From Saccharothrix sp. HUAS TT1 (GTDB lineage Bacteria > Actinomycetota > Actinomycetes > Mycobacteriales > Pseudonocardiaceae), in assembly GCF_040744945.1 (NCBI RefSeq), contig NZ_CP160453.1:2914001-2978000 (forward strand): a stretch of DNA of 64,000 nt, in the 5' to 3' direction. Within the stretch, counting starts at the first letter, position 1. The number at the start of each line of letters is the position of its first letter. Below, piece by piece: positions 19,671 through 30,062 of this stretch. A program made the translations under genes and the position numbers. The notes under the pieces are model-generated. The model was not told where the DNA came from. It ran no database searches and saw only the letters and a program-made list of their open reading frames with translations.

Positions 19671-20648
19671 ATGTCCCCGCCGCCGCCCGCTCGGACACGT
19701 CGCGTGGACCTCGTGCGCCTGCGCCGCGGTCTGCCCGGCGACGTGGCGACGGCCCTGGAGCGCTACGAGCGCCACCTCGCGATGGAACGCGGTCTCTCGC
19801 CGCACACCGTCCGGGCCTACCTCGGCGACGTGGTCGCCCTGCTGGTCCACTTAGCCGGGGGCTCGCCCGGGAACGCCACCGTGGAAGCGGTCGACCTGCC
19901 GGGGCTGCGGTCCTGGCTGGCCTCGCAGCACGCCACCGGCGCGAGCCGCACGACGATGGCCCGACGTGCCGCGTCCGCCCGCGCGTTCACCGCCTGGGCC
20001 ACCCGCAACGACCTGCTGGCCGCCGACCCGGGCCTGCGGCTCACCGCACCCAGACCCCACCGGACCCTGCCCGCGGTGCTGCGGCCGGAGCAGGCCGCCG
20101 CGGCCATGGAAGCTGCCGGAGTAGGTGCGGAACAGGGCGATCCGGTTGCGCTGCGTGACCAAGCCGTGGTGGAGTTGCTGTACTCAACAGGTGTCCGGGT
20201 CGCCGAGTTGTGCGGTCTCGACCTCGACGACGTGGACTACTCCCAAAGGGTGATTCGGGTTCTGGGCAAGGGCAGTCGCGAACGTACCGTGCCGTTCGGC
20301 GTTCCGGCCGAACGGGCTGTACGGCGCTGGGTGGAACACGGCCGATCCGCCCTGGTCAACGACCGCTCGCAACGCGCGCTCCTGCTCGGCGCGCGCGGCG
20401 GCCGGCTCGATCCGCGTACCGCCAGGCGGGTCGTCCACGATGTAGTGGGTGCGGTACCCGAGGCCACTGACACGGGCCCGCACGGCCTGCGCCACTCGGC
20501 GGCCACGCACCTGTTGGAAGGGGGAGCGGACCTGCGCACCGTCCAAGAGCTTCTTGGTCACGCTACGCTCGCAACGACTCAGCTCTACACACACGTCACC
20601 GTCGAACGGCTGAAGGCGATCCATGACCGAACCCACCCCCGCTCCTGA
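19671..20648 (+). CDS. xerC: Tyrosine recombinase XerC-like
   Basis: 325 residues. SAM-like N-terminal core-binding domain, then catalytic residues Arg176 (TGVRVAEL), Lys200 ([11 protein letters not shown]), His271 and Arg274 ([10 protein letters not shown]), His297 (LGHATL) and nucleophile Tyr306 (TQLYTHV). With its dprA-whiG setting it matches the housekeeping Xer recombinase that resolves chromosome dimers, not a phage integrase. Its end overlaps whiG by 26 nt. Confidence 0.93.
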   Translation: MSPPPPARTRRVDLVRLRRGLPGDVATALERYERHLAMERGLSPHTVRAYLGDVVALLVHLAGGSPGNATVEAVDLPGLRSWLASQHATGASRTTMARRAASARAFTAWATRNDLLAADPGLRLTAPRPHRTLPAVLRPEQAAAAMEAAGVGAEQGDPVALRDQAVVELLYSTGVRVAELCGLDLDDVDYSQRVIRVLGKGSRERTVPFGVPAERAVRRWVEHGRSALVNDRSQRALLLGARGGRLDPRTARRVVHDVVGAVPEATDTGPHGLRHSAATHLLEGGADLRTVQELLGHATLATTQLYTHVTVERLKAIHDRTHPRS

Positions 20649-21627
20649 CGTCGCAGGGGGAGGTTCGCGGACCGCAACCGTGACCTCTCCTTCCGCCGCG
20701 CACGTCGGGACCTCGTCGGCGGCGCGCACCCCGGCTGGGACGAACGGTCACCGCGTCGACCACGAGCCGGAGCACACCAACGGTCACGCCGTGCCCGCCG
20801 CCGTCGCCGCCGGTCGGCCCGCGCACGCGGCCTCCGAGTCGCGCACCGCCGATGACGTGGAAGCCGGGATCATCGCGCTCTGGCACACCTACGGCGAGTC
20901 GCGGAAGCAGGGCCTGCGCGACCGCCTGGTGCTCCACTACGCGCCGCTGGTGAAGTACGTCGCGGGCCGGGTCGGCACGGGTCTGCCCGCGCACGTCGAC
21001 GTGGCCGACCTGATCCAGTCGGGCATCTTCGGCCTGGTCGACGCGATCGAGAAGTTCGAGCCGGAGCGCGGCCTGAAGTTCGAGACCTACGCGATGCAGC
21101 GCATCCGCGGCGCGATCCTCGACGACCTGCGCTCCCAGGACTGGGTCCCCCGCTCCGTCCGCAGCCGCGCCCGTGACGTCGAGCGTGCCTTGGAACGCCT
21201 CGGTGGACGTCTCCAACGCACCCCGACCGACCGCGAACTGGCCGCCGAGCTGAAGATCGGCCTGGGTGAGCTGCGCGAGCTGTACGCCCAGCTCCAGCTG
21301 ACCAGCGTGGTGGCACTGGACGAACTGATCGCCGCCGGCCGCAACACCGGCGGCGCCGGCTCCTCCCTGGCCGAGTCCCTGCCCGACGAGGGCGCCGAGG
21401 ACCCCATCGCCACCCTGGTCGACCAGGACAGCCGCCGCCAGCTGGCCGACGCGATCGCCCAGCTCGCCGAGCGGGACCGGGTCGTGGTCACGCTGTACTA
21501 CTTCGAGAACCTGACGCTGGCCGAGATCGGCAAGGTCCTGGGCGTCACGGAATCCCGCGTGTGCCAGCTCCACACCCGAGCGGTGTTGCGCCTGCGCACC
21601 AAGCTGAACGAGCAACTTGAGGCTTGA
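20623..21627 (+). CDS. whiG: RNA polymerase sigma factor, FliA/WhiG family
   Basis: 334 residues. A ~75-residue Ala/Thr/His-rich, probably disordered N-terminus precedes region 2 ([52 protein letters not shown]), region 3, and region 4 ([29 protein letters not shown]). WhiG starts spore formation in aerial hyphae of Streptomyces at the same dprA...rpsB locus. The host cannot be assumed to sporulate alike; motile relatives use this family for flagellar genes. No anti-sigma factor adjacent. A later start that trims the disordered leader is possible. Confidence 0.93.
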   Translation: MTEPTPAPDVAGGGSRTATVTSPSAAHVGTSSAARTPAGTNGHRVDHEPEHTNGHAVPAAVAAGRPAHAASESRTADDVEAGIIALWHTYGESRKQGLRDRLVLHYAPLVKYVAGRVGTGLPAHVDVADLIQSGIFGLVDAIEKFEPERGLKFETYAMQRIRGAILDDLRSQDWVPRSVRSRARDVERALERLGGRLQRTPTDRELAAELKIGLGELRELYAQLQLTSVVALDELIAAGRNTGGAGSSLAESLPDEGAEDPIATLVDQDSRRQLADAIAQLAERDRVVVTLYYFENLTLAEIGKVLGVTESRVCQLHTRAVLRLRTKLNEQLEA

Positions 21628-22215
21628 CTCCCGCGCTGCCCCCCCGCCCCCGCTGAACCAACCGCACCACCGCACCAACCACGACAAGAACCGCCAGACC
21701 TGCGGCGATACCCGGACCGCGAAGCCAACCCGCGAAGCCGAACGCGCCACGCTCGGCCCGCGATGCTGAGTCCGCGAAGTCGGCTCAGTGCCGGCGGTCA
21801 CGCGATGTCAGCTGGCGAAGCCCGGCGCGCGATGCCCGGCGCGCGATGTGGCTGAGGTGCCCGGTCTGTATGTCGAGCCCGTGAGGTCGACCCGTGATGG
21901 CTGGCCGCGCTGACCGGCCGGCGAAGCTCGGCGCGCAAGTCGGAAGCGCGATGCGGCTGCGGTGGTCGGCCGGTGATGCCGAGCCCGCGAGGTCTGTCGA
22001 GTGATGGCCGGCCGCGAAGCCAGACCTGTGATCCCCGGCGCGTGAAGTCCAGCGCAGAATCGGGTGCGTGATGCGGCTGAGGTGCCTGGTCTGTGATGTC
22101 GAGTTCACGAGGTCGGCCCTGTGATCGCCGGCCGTGCTGGTCGGTCCGCGAAGTTGAGGTGGCGGTCGGGCAGTGGCGGTCGGGCAGTGGTGGTCGGGCA
22201 GTGGTGGTTGGGTGG
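21628..22215. repeat. Repeat-rich non-coding region between whiG and the M23 gene
   Basis: I see no convincing gene in this stretch. It contains a perfect 14-bp tandem duplication CCCGGCGCGCGATG (21821-21834, 21835-21848); three imperfect copies of a ~105-120 bp unit beginning GCGCGATGTGGCTGAGG (21841), GCGCGATGCGGCTGCGG (21946) and GCGTGATGCGGCTGAGG (22066), each with a later GTGATG..CGAG..GAGGTC stretch; and 3.9 copies of a 14-bp unit GGCGGTCGGGCAGT (22161-22215). Long minus-strand frames across it only echo the repeats. Confidence 0.7.
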
Positions 22216-22321
22216 CGCTCGGCGGCGGTGAACCCGGTGAGCGGGGTTGGGGTTGGTGCGGTCGGGTTGCCGGGCCGTGGGCGTCGTGGGCTGTGGGTGC
22301 TGTGGTGGGAGGGTGCGCGAG

Positions 22322-22867
22322 TCAGGTGTTCGTCCGCCTCGGCAGGAGGCGGACGTGGCCGTTGGTCAGCAGGTGCAGGGGGTCGATGTACTCCCGCGAC
22401 CTCGGCGGAGTGGTCCGGATCGCGCCCCAGTGCAGGCACGCCTCCGTCGGGCAGCCATCGTGGCCTTCCCGCAGGGTGCCGATCTGCTCGCCCCGGCGCA
22501 CCGCCTGACCCGGCCGCACGCCCGCCACGACCGGCTCGTAGGTGGTTCGCAGGCCGCCGGCGTGCAGCAGTGACACCACCGGTCGATCGGCCACCGGGCC
22601 CGCGTGCAGCACCACCGCGTCGGCGGCGGCCAGGATCGGGGTGCCCGGGGTGGCGGCCAGGTCGATGCCGCGGTGGCCCGCCGTGTAGGCGGTCGCCGGT
22701 GGGGTGAAGGTGCGGACCACCTGGTGCGGTGGGGCGAGCGGCCAGGTGAAGCGAGTGGGGCGGCCGGGGGTGGAGACATGGGAGGCGTGGGCGCTGGGTG
22801 GGGTCAGCGGTAGCCCCAGGAGGGTTGTCAAGGCCAGGACCAGCAGCGTTCGCATCGTGGGAGTCAT
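22322..22867 (-). CDS. Secreted M23-family peptidase
   Basis: 181 residues. Signal peptide [24 protein letters not shown], then a LytM-type domain with [10 protein letters not shown] (HxxxD zinc ligands) and [10 protein letters not shown] (final histidine). Such proteins cut peptidoglycan cross-bridges or act as activators when zinc ligands are lost; here the ligands seem present. ATG 22865-22867 gives a proper signal peptide; second Met at 22855 is possible. Divergent from rpsB, with a DnaA-box-like pair between them, and the conserved neighbour of rpsB in many actinobacteria. Confidence 0.9.
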   Translation of the reverse strand: MTPTMRTLLVLALTTLLGLPLTPPSAHASHVSTPGRPTRFTWPLAPPHQVVRTFTPPATAYTAGHRGIDLAATPGTPILAAADAVVLHAGPVADRPVVSLLHAGGLRTTYEPVVAGVRPGQAVRRGEQIGTLREGHDGCPTEACLHWGAIRTTPPRSREYIDPLHLLTNGHVRLLPRRTNT

Positions 22868-22917
22868 GGGTCCAGCGTCCTGCGGCGCACCGGGGGCTAC
22901 CAGTGGCTTCTCCGGGA

Positions 22918-22949
22918 CTGTGGACAACTCGTCGGGCTGTGGACAACTC
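22918..22949. repeat. Two perfect DnaA-type boxes (minus strand) 19 bp apart
   Basis: CTGTGGACAACTC occurs at 22918-22930 and 22937-22949. Read on the minus strand each contains TTGTCCACA, the actinobacterial DnaA box. Located between the divergent M23 gene and rpsB. Spacing is identical to the pair at 16298-16326. Confidence 0.6.
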
Positions 22950-22962
22950 CAGGGCCGGTTCG

Positions 22963-22989
22963 TTGTTCCGCCTCCACCGGGCGTACACT
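22963..22989 (+). promoter_or_regulatory. Putative rpsB promoter
   Basis: TACACT at 22984-22989 is a strong -10; TTGTTC (22963-22968) or an overlapping hexamer may be the -35, though the 15-bp spacing is short. Gives a leader of about 215 nt before rpsB. Confidence 0.5.
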
Positions 22990-23160
22990 CGGTCCGCGGC
23001 CCGTGTGTTTGCGGGACGACTTCGCGTGCCACTGCAGACCCTCCGCGCCAACGGCGGGTCACGGTGTTCGGCGGTCCCGAGGCGACGAGCCCCGGGTTCG
23101 GACGTCGGCAGGGGCGCCAGGGCGGTGGTCCGACCCGGTCCGCCGCGACCAACCGGTAAC

Positions 23161-23186
23161 GCGCGCCGGCCCAGGGCCAGGCGCGC
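23161..23186 (+). promoter_or_regulatory. Hairpin in rpsB leader
   Basis: GCGCGCC (23161-23167) pairs with GGCGCGC (23180-23186), with an inner GGCC/GGCC. It ends 26 nt before the rpsB start, just ahead of the ribosome binding site, where S2-type leaders can be autoregulated. Confidence 0.4.
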
Positions 23187-23212
23187 CTGAACGAAGAGGT
23201 GCGAACCCGGCC

Positions 23213-24070
<858 letters not shown>

Positions 24071-24079
24071 CCCGTGCCC

Positions 24080-24117
24080 GCACGCCGCGCCCGCCCTCGG
24101 CGGTGGGCGCGGCGTGC
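24080..24117 (+). terminator. Hairpin between rpsB and tsf
   Basis: GCACGCCGCGCCC (24080-24092) pairs perfectly with GGGCGCGGCGTGC (24105-24117). Likely attenuates or ends rpsB transcripts, giving more S2 than EF-Ts message; tsf follows 81 bp later. Confidence 0.6.
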
Positions 24118-24198
24118 GCACGAGCACCAGCACCCAGCGCGTAATTCCGTCGGCGGCGAAGCCGACGAACAGACCGCAGAAGGAACGGAAATCGCACG

Positions 24199-25014
24199 AT
24201 GGCGAACTACACCGCCGCTGACGTGAAGCGCCTCCGCGAGCTGACCGCCGCAGGCATGATGGACTGCAAGAAGGCGCTCGAGGAAGCCGACGGCGACTTC
24301 GACAAGGCGGTCGAGATCCTGCGCATCAAGGGTGCGAAGGACGTCGGCAAGCGCGCCGAGCGCACGACCTCCAACGGCCTGGTCGTGGCCGAGGACGGCG
24401 TGATGATCGAGCTGCGCTGCGAGACGGACTTCGTCGCCAAGAACGCCGACTTCCAGGAGCTGGCCTCCCGGATCGTCGCGGTCGCCAAGGCCTCCCGCCC
24501 GGCGGACGTCGACGCGCTGAAGGCCGCCGACCTCGACGGCAAGGCCGTCGACGCGGTCGTCCAGGAGTTCTCCGCCAAGATCGGCGAGAAGCTGGAGCTG
24601 GCCAAGGTCGCCGTCTTCGACGGCGCCGTGACCACCTACCTGCACCGCCGCGCCGCCGACCTGCCGCCCGCCGTCGGCGTGGTGGTCGAGTTCACCGGTG
24701 AGAACGAGGACGCCGCCCGCGGCGCCGCGATGCAGATCGCCGCGATGCGCCCGACCTACCTCACCCGCGACGAGGTCCCCGCGGACGTGGTGGCCAACGA
24801 GCGTCGCATCGCCGAGGAGACCGCTCGCGAGGAGGGCAAGCCGGAAGCGGCGCTGTCCAAGATCGTCGAGGGTCGCGTGAACGGCTTCTTCAAGGACGTC
24901 GTGCTCCTGGAGCAGGCTTCCGTGACGGAGTCGAAGAAGACCGTCAAGGCCGTGCTGGACGAGGCCGGGATCACCGTGTCCCGCTTCGCCCGGTTCGAGG
25001 TCGGCCAGGCCTGA
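24199..25014 (+). CDS. tsf: Elongation factor Ts
   Basis: 271 residues. UBA-like N-terminus with [23 protein letters not shown], then CETDFVAKN and the two-part core. Exchanges GDP for GTP on EF-Tu. ATG 24199 with AGAAGGAACGG upstream. Followed by a strong terminator. Confidence 0.97.
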   Translation: MANYTAADVKRLRELTAAGMMDCKKALEEADGDFDKAVEILRIKGAKDVGKRAERTTSNGLVVAEDGVMIELRCETDFVAKNADFQELASRIVAVAKASRPADVDALKAADLDGKAVDAVVQEFSAKIGEKLELAKVAVFDGAVTTYLHRRAADLPPAVGVVVEFTGENEDAARGAAMQIAAMRPTYLTRDEVPADVVANERRIAEETAREEGKPEAALSKIVEGRVNGFFKDVVLLEQASVTESKKTVKAVLDEAGITVSRFARFEVGQA

Positions 25015-25022
25015 TTCGCGTG

Positions 25023-25059
25023 AGGGCGGGGTTGCGCGCAGACGTCGCGACCCCGCCCT
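25023..25059 (+). terminator. Terminator after tsf
   Basis: 14-bp stem AGGGCGGGGTTGCG / CGCGACCCCGCCCT with one G-T pair and a 9-nt loop, followed by TTG. Confidence 0.75.
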
Positions 25060-25081
25060 TGCCGTGTCCAGAGGAGCACCT

Positions 25082-25867
25082 GTGAGCGCAGAGGTAGACC
25101 ACCCGAAAGCGGATCACGCCGACGACGAGCCACCGCTCAACGGCTACCGCCGGGTGATGCTCAAGCTGGGCGGCGAGATGTTCGGCGGTGGCGGCGTCGG
25201 TGTCGACCCCGACGTCGTGCAGACCGTCTCCCGCCAGATCGCCGCGGTCGTCCGGACCGGCGTGCAGGTCGCGGTCGTGATCGGCGGCGGCAACTTCTTC
25301 CGCGGCGCCGAGCTGCAGCAACGCGGCATGGACCGCAGCCGCGCCGACTACATGGGCATGCTCGGCACCGTGATGAACTGCCTCGCCCTGCAGGACTTCC
25401 TGGAGCGCGAGCACGGCATCGAGACCCGGGTCCAGACCGCCATCACGATGGGCCAGATCGCCGAGTCCTACATCCCCCGCCGGGCCATGCGGCACCTGGA
25501 CAAGGGCCGCGTGGTGATCTTCGGCGGCGGCGCCGGCATGCCGTACTTCTCCACCGACACGACGGCCGCGCAGCGCGCGCTGGAGATCGGTTGCGAGGTC
25601 GTGCTGATGGCCAAGGCCGTCGACGGCGTCTACACCGCCGACCCGAAGATCGACCCGGACGCGCTGATGTTCGACAACATCACCCACCGGGAAGTGCTCG
25701 AACGCGGCCTGAACGTCGCCGACGCGACCGCGTTCAGCCTGTGCATGGACAACAACATGCCGATCATGGTCTTCAACCTGCTCACCGAGGGGAACATCGC
25801 GCGAGCCGTGCGCGGTGAGAAGATCGGCACGCTGGTGAGCACCCCCGGTGGTCGCCCGTCCTTCTAG
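25082..25867 (+). CDS. pyrH: UMP kinase
   Basis: 261 residues. [50 protein letters not shown] and [10 protein letters not shown] are the bacterial UMP kinase blocks (amino-acid-kinase fold). Makes UDP; in bacteria activated by GTP and inhibited by UTP. GTG 25082 has AGAGGAG at 25070-25076. The short acidic N-terminus before GYRRVMLKL is typical of actinobacteria. Confidence 0.96.
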   Translation: MSAEVDHPKADHADDEPPLNGYRRVMLKLGGEMFGGGGVGVDPDVVQTVSRQIAAVVRTGVQVAVVIGGGNFFRGAELQQRGMDRSRADYMGMLGTVMNCLALQDFLEREHGIETRVQTAITMGQIAESYIPRRAMRHLDKGRVVIFGGGAGMPYFSTDTTAAQRALEIGCEVVLMAKAVDGVYTADPKIDPDALMFDNITHREVLERGLNVADATAFSLCMDNNMPIMVFNLLTEGNIARAVRGEKIGTLVSTPGGRPSF

Positions 25868-25913
25868 ACCTGCTGGGATTCGAGCCGAACCGCGCACACC
25901 AAGGGAGTCTGCC

Positions 25914-26471
25914 GTGATCGACGAGACCCTCCTCGACGCCGAGGAGAAGATGGAAAAAGCGGTGACCGTGGCGAAGGAGGACCTGGCCGCGGTGCGCACC
26001 GGCCGGGCCAACCCCTCGATGTTCTCCCGCATCGTGGTCGAGTACTACGGTTCGCCGACCCCGCTGAACCAGCTCGCCAGCGTCGCCATCCCGGAGGCGC
26101 GGATGGCGGTCATCAAGCCCTACGACGCCAGCCAGCTGAACGCGGTCGAGAAGGCCATCCGCGACTCCGACCTGGGCGTGAACCCCAGCAACGACGGCTC
26201 GATCATCCGCGTGGTGATCCCGCAGCTGTCCGAGGAGCGCCGCCGCGAGATGGTGAAGGTCGCCAAGGGCAAGGGCGAGGACGCCAAGGTGTCCATCCGC
26301 AACATCCGCCGCAAGGCCAAGGAGGAGCTGGACCGCCTGGTCAAGGACGGCGAGGTCGGCGAGGACGACGGCACCAGGGCCGAGAAGGAACTGGAGAACG
26401 TCACCCACCGCTACGTCGCGCAGATCGAGGACCTGGTCAAGCACAAGGAAGCCGAACTGCTCGAGGTCTAG
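25914..26471 (+). CDS. frr: Ribosome recycling factor
   Basis: 185 residues, the standard length. [41 protein letters not shown], and C-terminal helix repeat. Splits post-termination ribosomes with EF-G. GTG 25914 with GGGAG (25903-25907). 46 nt after pyrH, so probably co-transcribed. Confidence 0.97.
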   Translation: MIDETLLDAEEKMEKAVTVAKEDLAAVRTGRANPSMFSRIVVEYYGSPTPLNQLASVAIPEARMAVIKPYDASQLNAVEKAIRDSDLGVNPSNDGSIIRVVIPQLSEERRREMVKVAKGKGEDAKVSIRNIRRKAKEELDRLVKDGEVGEDDGTRAEKELENVTHRYVAQIEDLVKHKEAELLEV

Positions 26472-26538
26472 TGGTCACGTCCGGTTCGGCGCGCCGGGTC
26501 ACCGGCCGCCCGCTTTGCCCGGCCGGTGGACGGCCGTG

Positions 26539-27408
26539 ATGGGAGCACAAGAGGTGTCGTCAGGCGGCGGTGACCAGGGCGCGCCGGAGAAGAGCGCGTC
26601 ACGGGCCGGGCGGAACCTGCCCGCGGCCATCGGCGTCGGCGTCGGCCTGGGTGCGGTCATCCTCGTCGCGCTGTTCACGGTGCGCGAGTTGTTCGTCGGC
26701 GTCGTCGCGATCGCCGTCGCCGTGTCGATGTACGAGCTGGCCGGCGCGCTGCGGCGCGGCGCGGGCATCCGGGTGGCGCTCGTGCCGGTGCTGGTCGGCG
26801 GGCAGGCCGTGGTGTGGCTGGCCTGGCCGTTCGAGCGCGACGGCGTGCTCAGCGCGTTCGCGGTGACGATCCTCGTCTGCATGATCTGGCGGCTCAAGGA
26901 CGGCGCCGAGGGCTACCTGCGGGACGTCACCGCGTCCATCCTCGCGGTCGCCTACGTGGCCGTGTTCGCCGCTTTCGCGGTCATGCTCGTGGTGCCGGAC
27001 GACGGCGTGTTCCGCGTCCTCGCGTTCCTGATCGGCGTCGTGCTGTCCGACACCGGCGGTTACGTGGCCGGTGTGCTGCTCGGCAAGCACCCGATGGCCC
27101 CCACCATCAGCCCGAAGAAGTCCTGGGAGGGCTTCGCGGGCTCGATGGTGGCGGGCACCGTCGGCGGCGCGCTCACCGTCGGCCTGATGCTGGGCGGCCA
27201 GTGGTGGCAAGGCGTGCTGTTCGGCGCGGCCCTCGTCGTCACGGCGACCGCCGGCGACCTGGTCGAGTCGCTGATCAAGCGGGACCTGGGCATCAAGGAC
27301 ATGGGCACCCTGCTGCCCGGTCACGGCGGGTTGATGGACCGGATGGACTCGCTGCTGCCGTCGGCCGTGGTGGCGTGGATGCTGCTGCACCTCTTCGTGC
27401 CCGGCTGA
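26539..27408 (+). CDS. cdsA: Phosphatidate cytidylyltransferase
   Basis: 289 residues with about eight membrane helices. The CDP-alcohol signature is near the C-terminus: SLIKRDLGIKDMGTLLPGHGG..DRMDSL, with the conserved acidic and lysine residues; also SPKKSWEG. Makes CDP-diacylglycerol for all phospholipids. ATG 26539 is chosen; GTG 26554, preceded by GGGAG, is an equally reasonable start. The pyrH-frr-cdsA order is conserved. Confidence 0.94.
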   Translation: MGAQEVSSGGGDQGAPEKSASRAGRNLPAAIGVGVGLGAVILVALFTVRELFVGVVAIAVAVSMYELAGALRRGAGIRVALVPVLVGGQAVVWLAWPFERDGVLSAFAVTILVCMIWRLKDGAEGYLRDVTASILAVAYVAVFAAFAVMLVVPDDGVFRVLAFLIGVVLSDTGGYVAGVLLGKHPMAPTISPKKSWEGFAGSMVAGTVGGALTVGLMLGGQWWQGVLFGAALVVTATAGDLVESLIKRDLGIKDMGTLLPGHGGLMDRMDSLLPSAVVAWMLLHLFVPG

Positions 27409-27426
27409 TTCCTACCCGGCTGACCG

Positions 27427-28251
27427 TCACTCGTCGTAGGGGTCGTCGATCGGCGACCCGATCTCCTCGTCGCGCAGGGGGGTGGTGCGGGACGGGTCGA
27501 TCACCGAGAACACCGCGCCGGTGTGGTCGGCGACCACCGTGACCCGCCCCAACGGGGTGTCGTACGGCTCGACCGTGACCAGCCCGCCCAGCTCCAGCAC
27601 CCTGCTCGCGACCGAGTCCGCGCCGATCTCCGGCGCGGCGGTGAAGTACACCATCCAGTGCGGCGGGGTCTCCGGCGCGAACGCCCGGCCCATCCGCTGC
27701 CGGCCGAGCACGGTGTCCCCCTGCACGGCCCAGAGCGTGTAGTCGACCGCCTGGCCGTCACCGATCTGGGTGATCTCGAACCCGCACAGCTCCTGGAAGA
27801 ACTCGTCCGCCAGCTGCCCGTCGCGGGTGTTCAGCTCGGCCCACGCGTACGCGCCGTGCCCGGCGGTGCCGAACAGCCAGTCGGCGGGCACGTGCCGGAA
27901 CCCGACCACCGCGCCGCTCGGGTCGGCCAGCACGGTCGTCACGTCGGACGGCTCGCCGAGCACGGTGGCGCCCAGGGCGTGCGCCTTCTCCGCCGTGGCT
28001 CTCGCGTGCGGCGTGTTCAGGTACAACGTCCACGCGCTCGGCTGGTCCGCCGTGACGAACTCGGCCACCGGCAGCCCGGCCACCACGGCGACCTTGCGGC
28101 CGTCGTCGCCGTCGACGTCGGAGTAGGACCAGCCGAACAGGCCGGTGTAGAAGTCGACCGTGGCCTGGAGGTCGGTGGTGGCGATGTCGACCCAGCAGGG
28201 CGCACCGTGGTGCAGCTCGGCCAGGGCGGGTGAATTGGGGACGATCGACAT
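27427..28251 (-). CDS. VOC family protein with two glyoxalase-like domains (CFP30B-like)
   Basis: 274 residues. Two repeats, each starting like PCWVDIATTDLQATVDFYTGLFGW and GAYAWAELNTRDGQLADEFFQELCGFE. This layout matches the mycobacterial CFP30B/27-kDa antigen group. The reaction is unknown; metal ligands of true glyoxalase I cannot be confirmed. ATG 28249-28251 has a perfect AGGAGG 6 nt upstream. Convergent with cdsA. Confidence 0.88.
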   Translation of the reverse strand: MSIVPNSPALAELHHGAPCWVDIATTDLQATVDFYTGLFGWSYSDVDGDDGRKVAVVAGLPVAEFVTADQPSAWTLYLNTPHARATAEKAHALGATVLGEPSDVTTVLADPSGAVVGFRHVPADWLFGTAGHGAYAWAELNTRDGQLADEFFQELCGFEITQIGDGQAVDYTLWAVQGDTVLGRQRMGRAFAPETPPHWMVYFTAAPEIGADSVASRVLELGGLVTVEPYDTPLGRVTVVADHTGAVFSVIDPSRTTPLRDEEIGSPIDDPYDE

Positions 28252-28294
28252 CGCATACCTCCTGCTAGCCGACGATTCGATCACGCTACGGCTC

Positions 28295-28300
28295 TAGAGT
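28295..28300 (+). promoter_or_regulatory. -10 hexamer TAGAGT for leaderless methyltransferase gene
   Basis: TAGAGT begins 12 nt before GTG 28307; no ribosome binding site. Confidence 0.5.
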
Positions 28301-28306
28301 CGTCCC

Positions 28307-29053
28307 GTGAAGGGATTCGTACGCGCCGCCTTGGCCGCGGTCCGGCCCGCCGACGTGCTGCCGAGCCCGAACATCTGGCACTGGCCCGAGGTCTACGAGG
28401 TCGAGAACCGGGCGCAGGACGTCGACGGCGCGATCTGGGGCGCGTTGCGCGAGGAGTGCGACTGGGCCGGTCGGGACGTGGTCGACGTCGGCTGCGGTGA
28501 CGGGTTCCACCTGCCCGTCTTCGCCCGCGAGGCGCGTTCGGCGACCGGCGTCGAGCCGCACCCGCCCCTGGTGCGGCGGGCGCGGGCGCGGGTGGCGGCG
28601 CTGCCGAACGCCGAGGTGGTCGCCGGTCCGGCGCAGCGGTTGCCGCTGCGCGACGCGTCCGCGGACCTGGTGCACGCGCGCACGGCGTACTTCTTCGGTC
28701 CCGGCTGCGAGCCGGGCCTGCGCGAGGCGGACCGGGTGCTGCGGCCCGGCGGCGCGCTGGCGATCGTGGACCTCGACGGCCTCGCCGAGCCGTACGGGCC
28801 GTGGCTGTGCGCCGACGAGCCCCGCTACGACCCCCGCGAGGTGGAGCGGTTCTTCGCCGACCAAGGGTTCTCGTTGCGCCGCGTGCGCGCGTTGTGGCGG
28901 TTCGACCGCCGTGAGGACTTGGAGGCCGTGCTGCGCATCGAGTTCTCCGGGGCGGTCGCCGAGAAGGCCATCGCGCGCACGCCCGGCCTCTCGTTCGAGG
29001 TCGGCTACCGGGTGCACGTGCGGCGCAAGCCGGCCGGCATCGTGCTGCCGTGA
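28307..29053 (+). CDS. Class I SAM-dependent methyltransferase
   Basis: 248 residues. Motif I DVVDVGCGDGFH, acidic end of strand 2 (TGVEPH), motif post-I region PLRDASADLVHARTAYFFG and ADRVLRPGGALAIVDLDG: Methyltransf_11 type. Substrate unknown. Leaderless start likely. 24 nt ahead of the aldo/keto reductase, which has its own -10-like hexamer. Confidence 0.87.
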   Translation: MKGFVRAALAAVRPADVLPSPNIWHWPEVYEVENRAQDVDGAIWGALREECDWAGRDVVDVGCGDGFHLPVFAREARSATGVEPHPPLVRRARARVAALPNAEVVAGPAQRLPLRDASADLVHARTAYFFGPGCEPGLREADRVLRPGGALAIVDLDGLAEPYGPWLCADEPRYDPREVERFFADQGFSLRRVRALWRFDRREDLEAVLRIEFSGAVAEKAIARTPGLSFEVGYRVHVRRKPAGIVLP

Positions 29054-29064
29054 GAGCGTTCCCC

Positions 29065-29070
29065 TAGGAT
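29065..29070 (+). promoter_or_regulatory. -10 hexamer TAGGAT for leaderless aldo/keto reductase gene
   Basis: TAGGAT begins 13 nt before GTG 29078. Confidence 0.4.
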
Positions 29071-29077
29071 TCGGTCC

Positions 29078-30061
29078 GTGGAGAACAGGAACGCGGGCAG
29101 GTTGGGTCGGCAGGTCGGCGTCGTGGGTCTGGGCTGCTGGCAGCTGGGCGCGGACTGGGGCCAGGTCGACGAGGCCGACGCGCTGGCGGTGCTGAACGCC
29201 GCCGCCGACACCGGCGTGAACTTCTTCGACACCGCCGACGTCTACGGCGACGGCCGCAGCGAGACGCTGATCGGCAAGTTCCTCCGCGAGCGCGGCGACG
29301 CGGGCATCACGGTGGCCACCAAGATGGGCCGCCGGGTCGACCAGGCGCCGGAGAACTACAACCGCGAGAACTTCCTGGCCTGGAACGACCGGTCGCGCGC
29401 CAACCTCGGCGTCGACACGCTCGACCTGGTCCAGCTGCACTGCCCGCCGACCCCGGTCTACTCGACCGACGAGGTGTTCGACGCGCTGGACGAGATGGTC
29501 GAGGCCGAGCGGATCGCCGCGTACGGCGTGAGCGTGGAGACCGTCGAGGAGGCGTTGACCGCGATCGCCCGACCGGGTGTCGCGAGCGTCCAGATCATCC
29601 TGAACGCGCTGCGGCTCAAGCCGCTGGAGCGGGTGCTGCCGGCGGCGGCGGAGGCGGGTGTGGCGATCATCGCCCGCGTCCCGCTCGCCTCGGGGCTGCT
29701 GTCCGGCAAGTACAGCGCGTCAACCGAGTTCGGCGCCGACGACCACCGCAACTACAACCGCAACGGCGACGCGTTCGACGTCGGCGAGACGTTCTCCGGC
29801 GTGCCGTTCGAGGTGGGGCTGGCGGCGGTGGACCGGCTGCGGCCGCTCGTGCCCGCCGACGCCACCACGGCCCAGTTCGCGCTGCGGTGGATCGTGGACC
29901 AGCCGGGCGTCACCGTGGTCATCCCCGGCGCCCGCAACGCCGAGCAGGCGCGCGCCAACTCGGCCGCCGCGGACCTCGCCCCGCTGCCGGAGTCGGCCCG
30001 GGACGAGGTGCGCGCGGTGTACGACGAGCTGGTCCGACCGCTGGTCCACGACCGCTGGTAG
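29078..30061 (+). CDS. Aldo/keto reductase
   Basis: 327 residues, TIM barrel. Asp-Tyr catalytic region FFDTADVYGDGRSETLIGKFL, catalytic Lys in VATKMGR, His in VQLHCPP, and C-terminal NADP site VVIPGARNAEQARAN. Reduces aldehydes or ketones, substrate unknown. Ends directly against the convergent PadR gene with a 1-nt gap. Confidence 0.91.
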   Translation: MENRNAGRLGRQVGVVGLGCWQLGADWGQVDEADALAVLNAAADTGVNFFDTADVYGDGRSETLIGKFLRERGDAGITVATKMGRRVDQAPENYNRENFLAWNDRSRANLGVDTLDLVQLHCPPTPVYSTDEVFDALDEMVEAERIAAYGVSVETVEEALTAIARPGVASVQIILNALRLKPLERVLPAAAEAGVAIIARVPLASGLLSGKYSASTEFGADDHRNYNRNGDAFDVGETFSGVPFEVGLAAVDRLRPLVPADATTAQFALRWIVDQPGVTVVIPGARNAEQARANSAAADLAPLPESARDEVRAVYDELVRPLVHDRW

Positions 30062-30062
30062 G

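Noticed and set aside
19671..20648. Tyrosine recombinase as sign of a prophage or integrative element
   Set aside because: It sits in the conserved dprA-whiG neighbourhood, no attachment-site repeats or phage genes are visible.
21798..23051. Long minus-strand reading frame of about 417 codons rich in His and Pro
   Set aside because: It covers the repeats, runs over the M23 gene in another frame and has composition expected of antisense high-GC frames.
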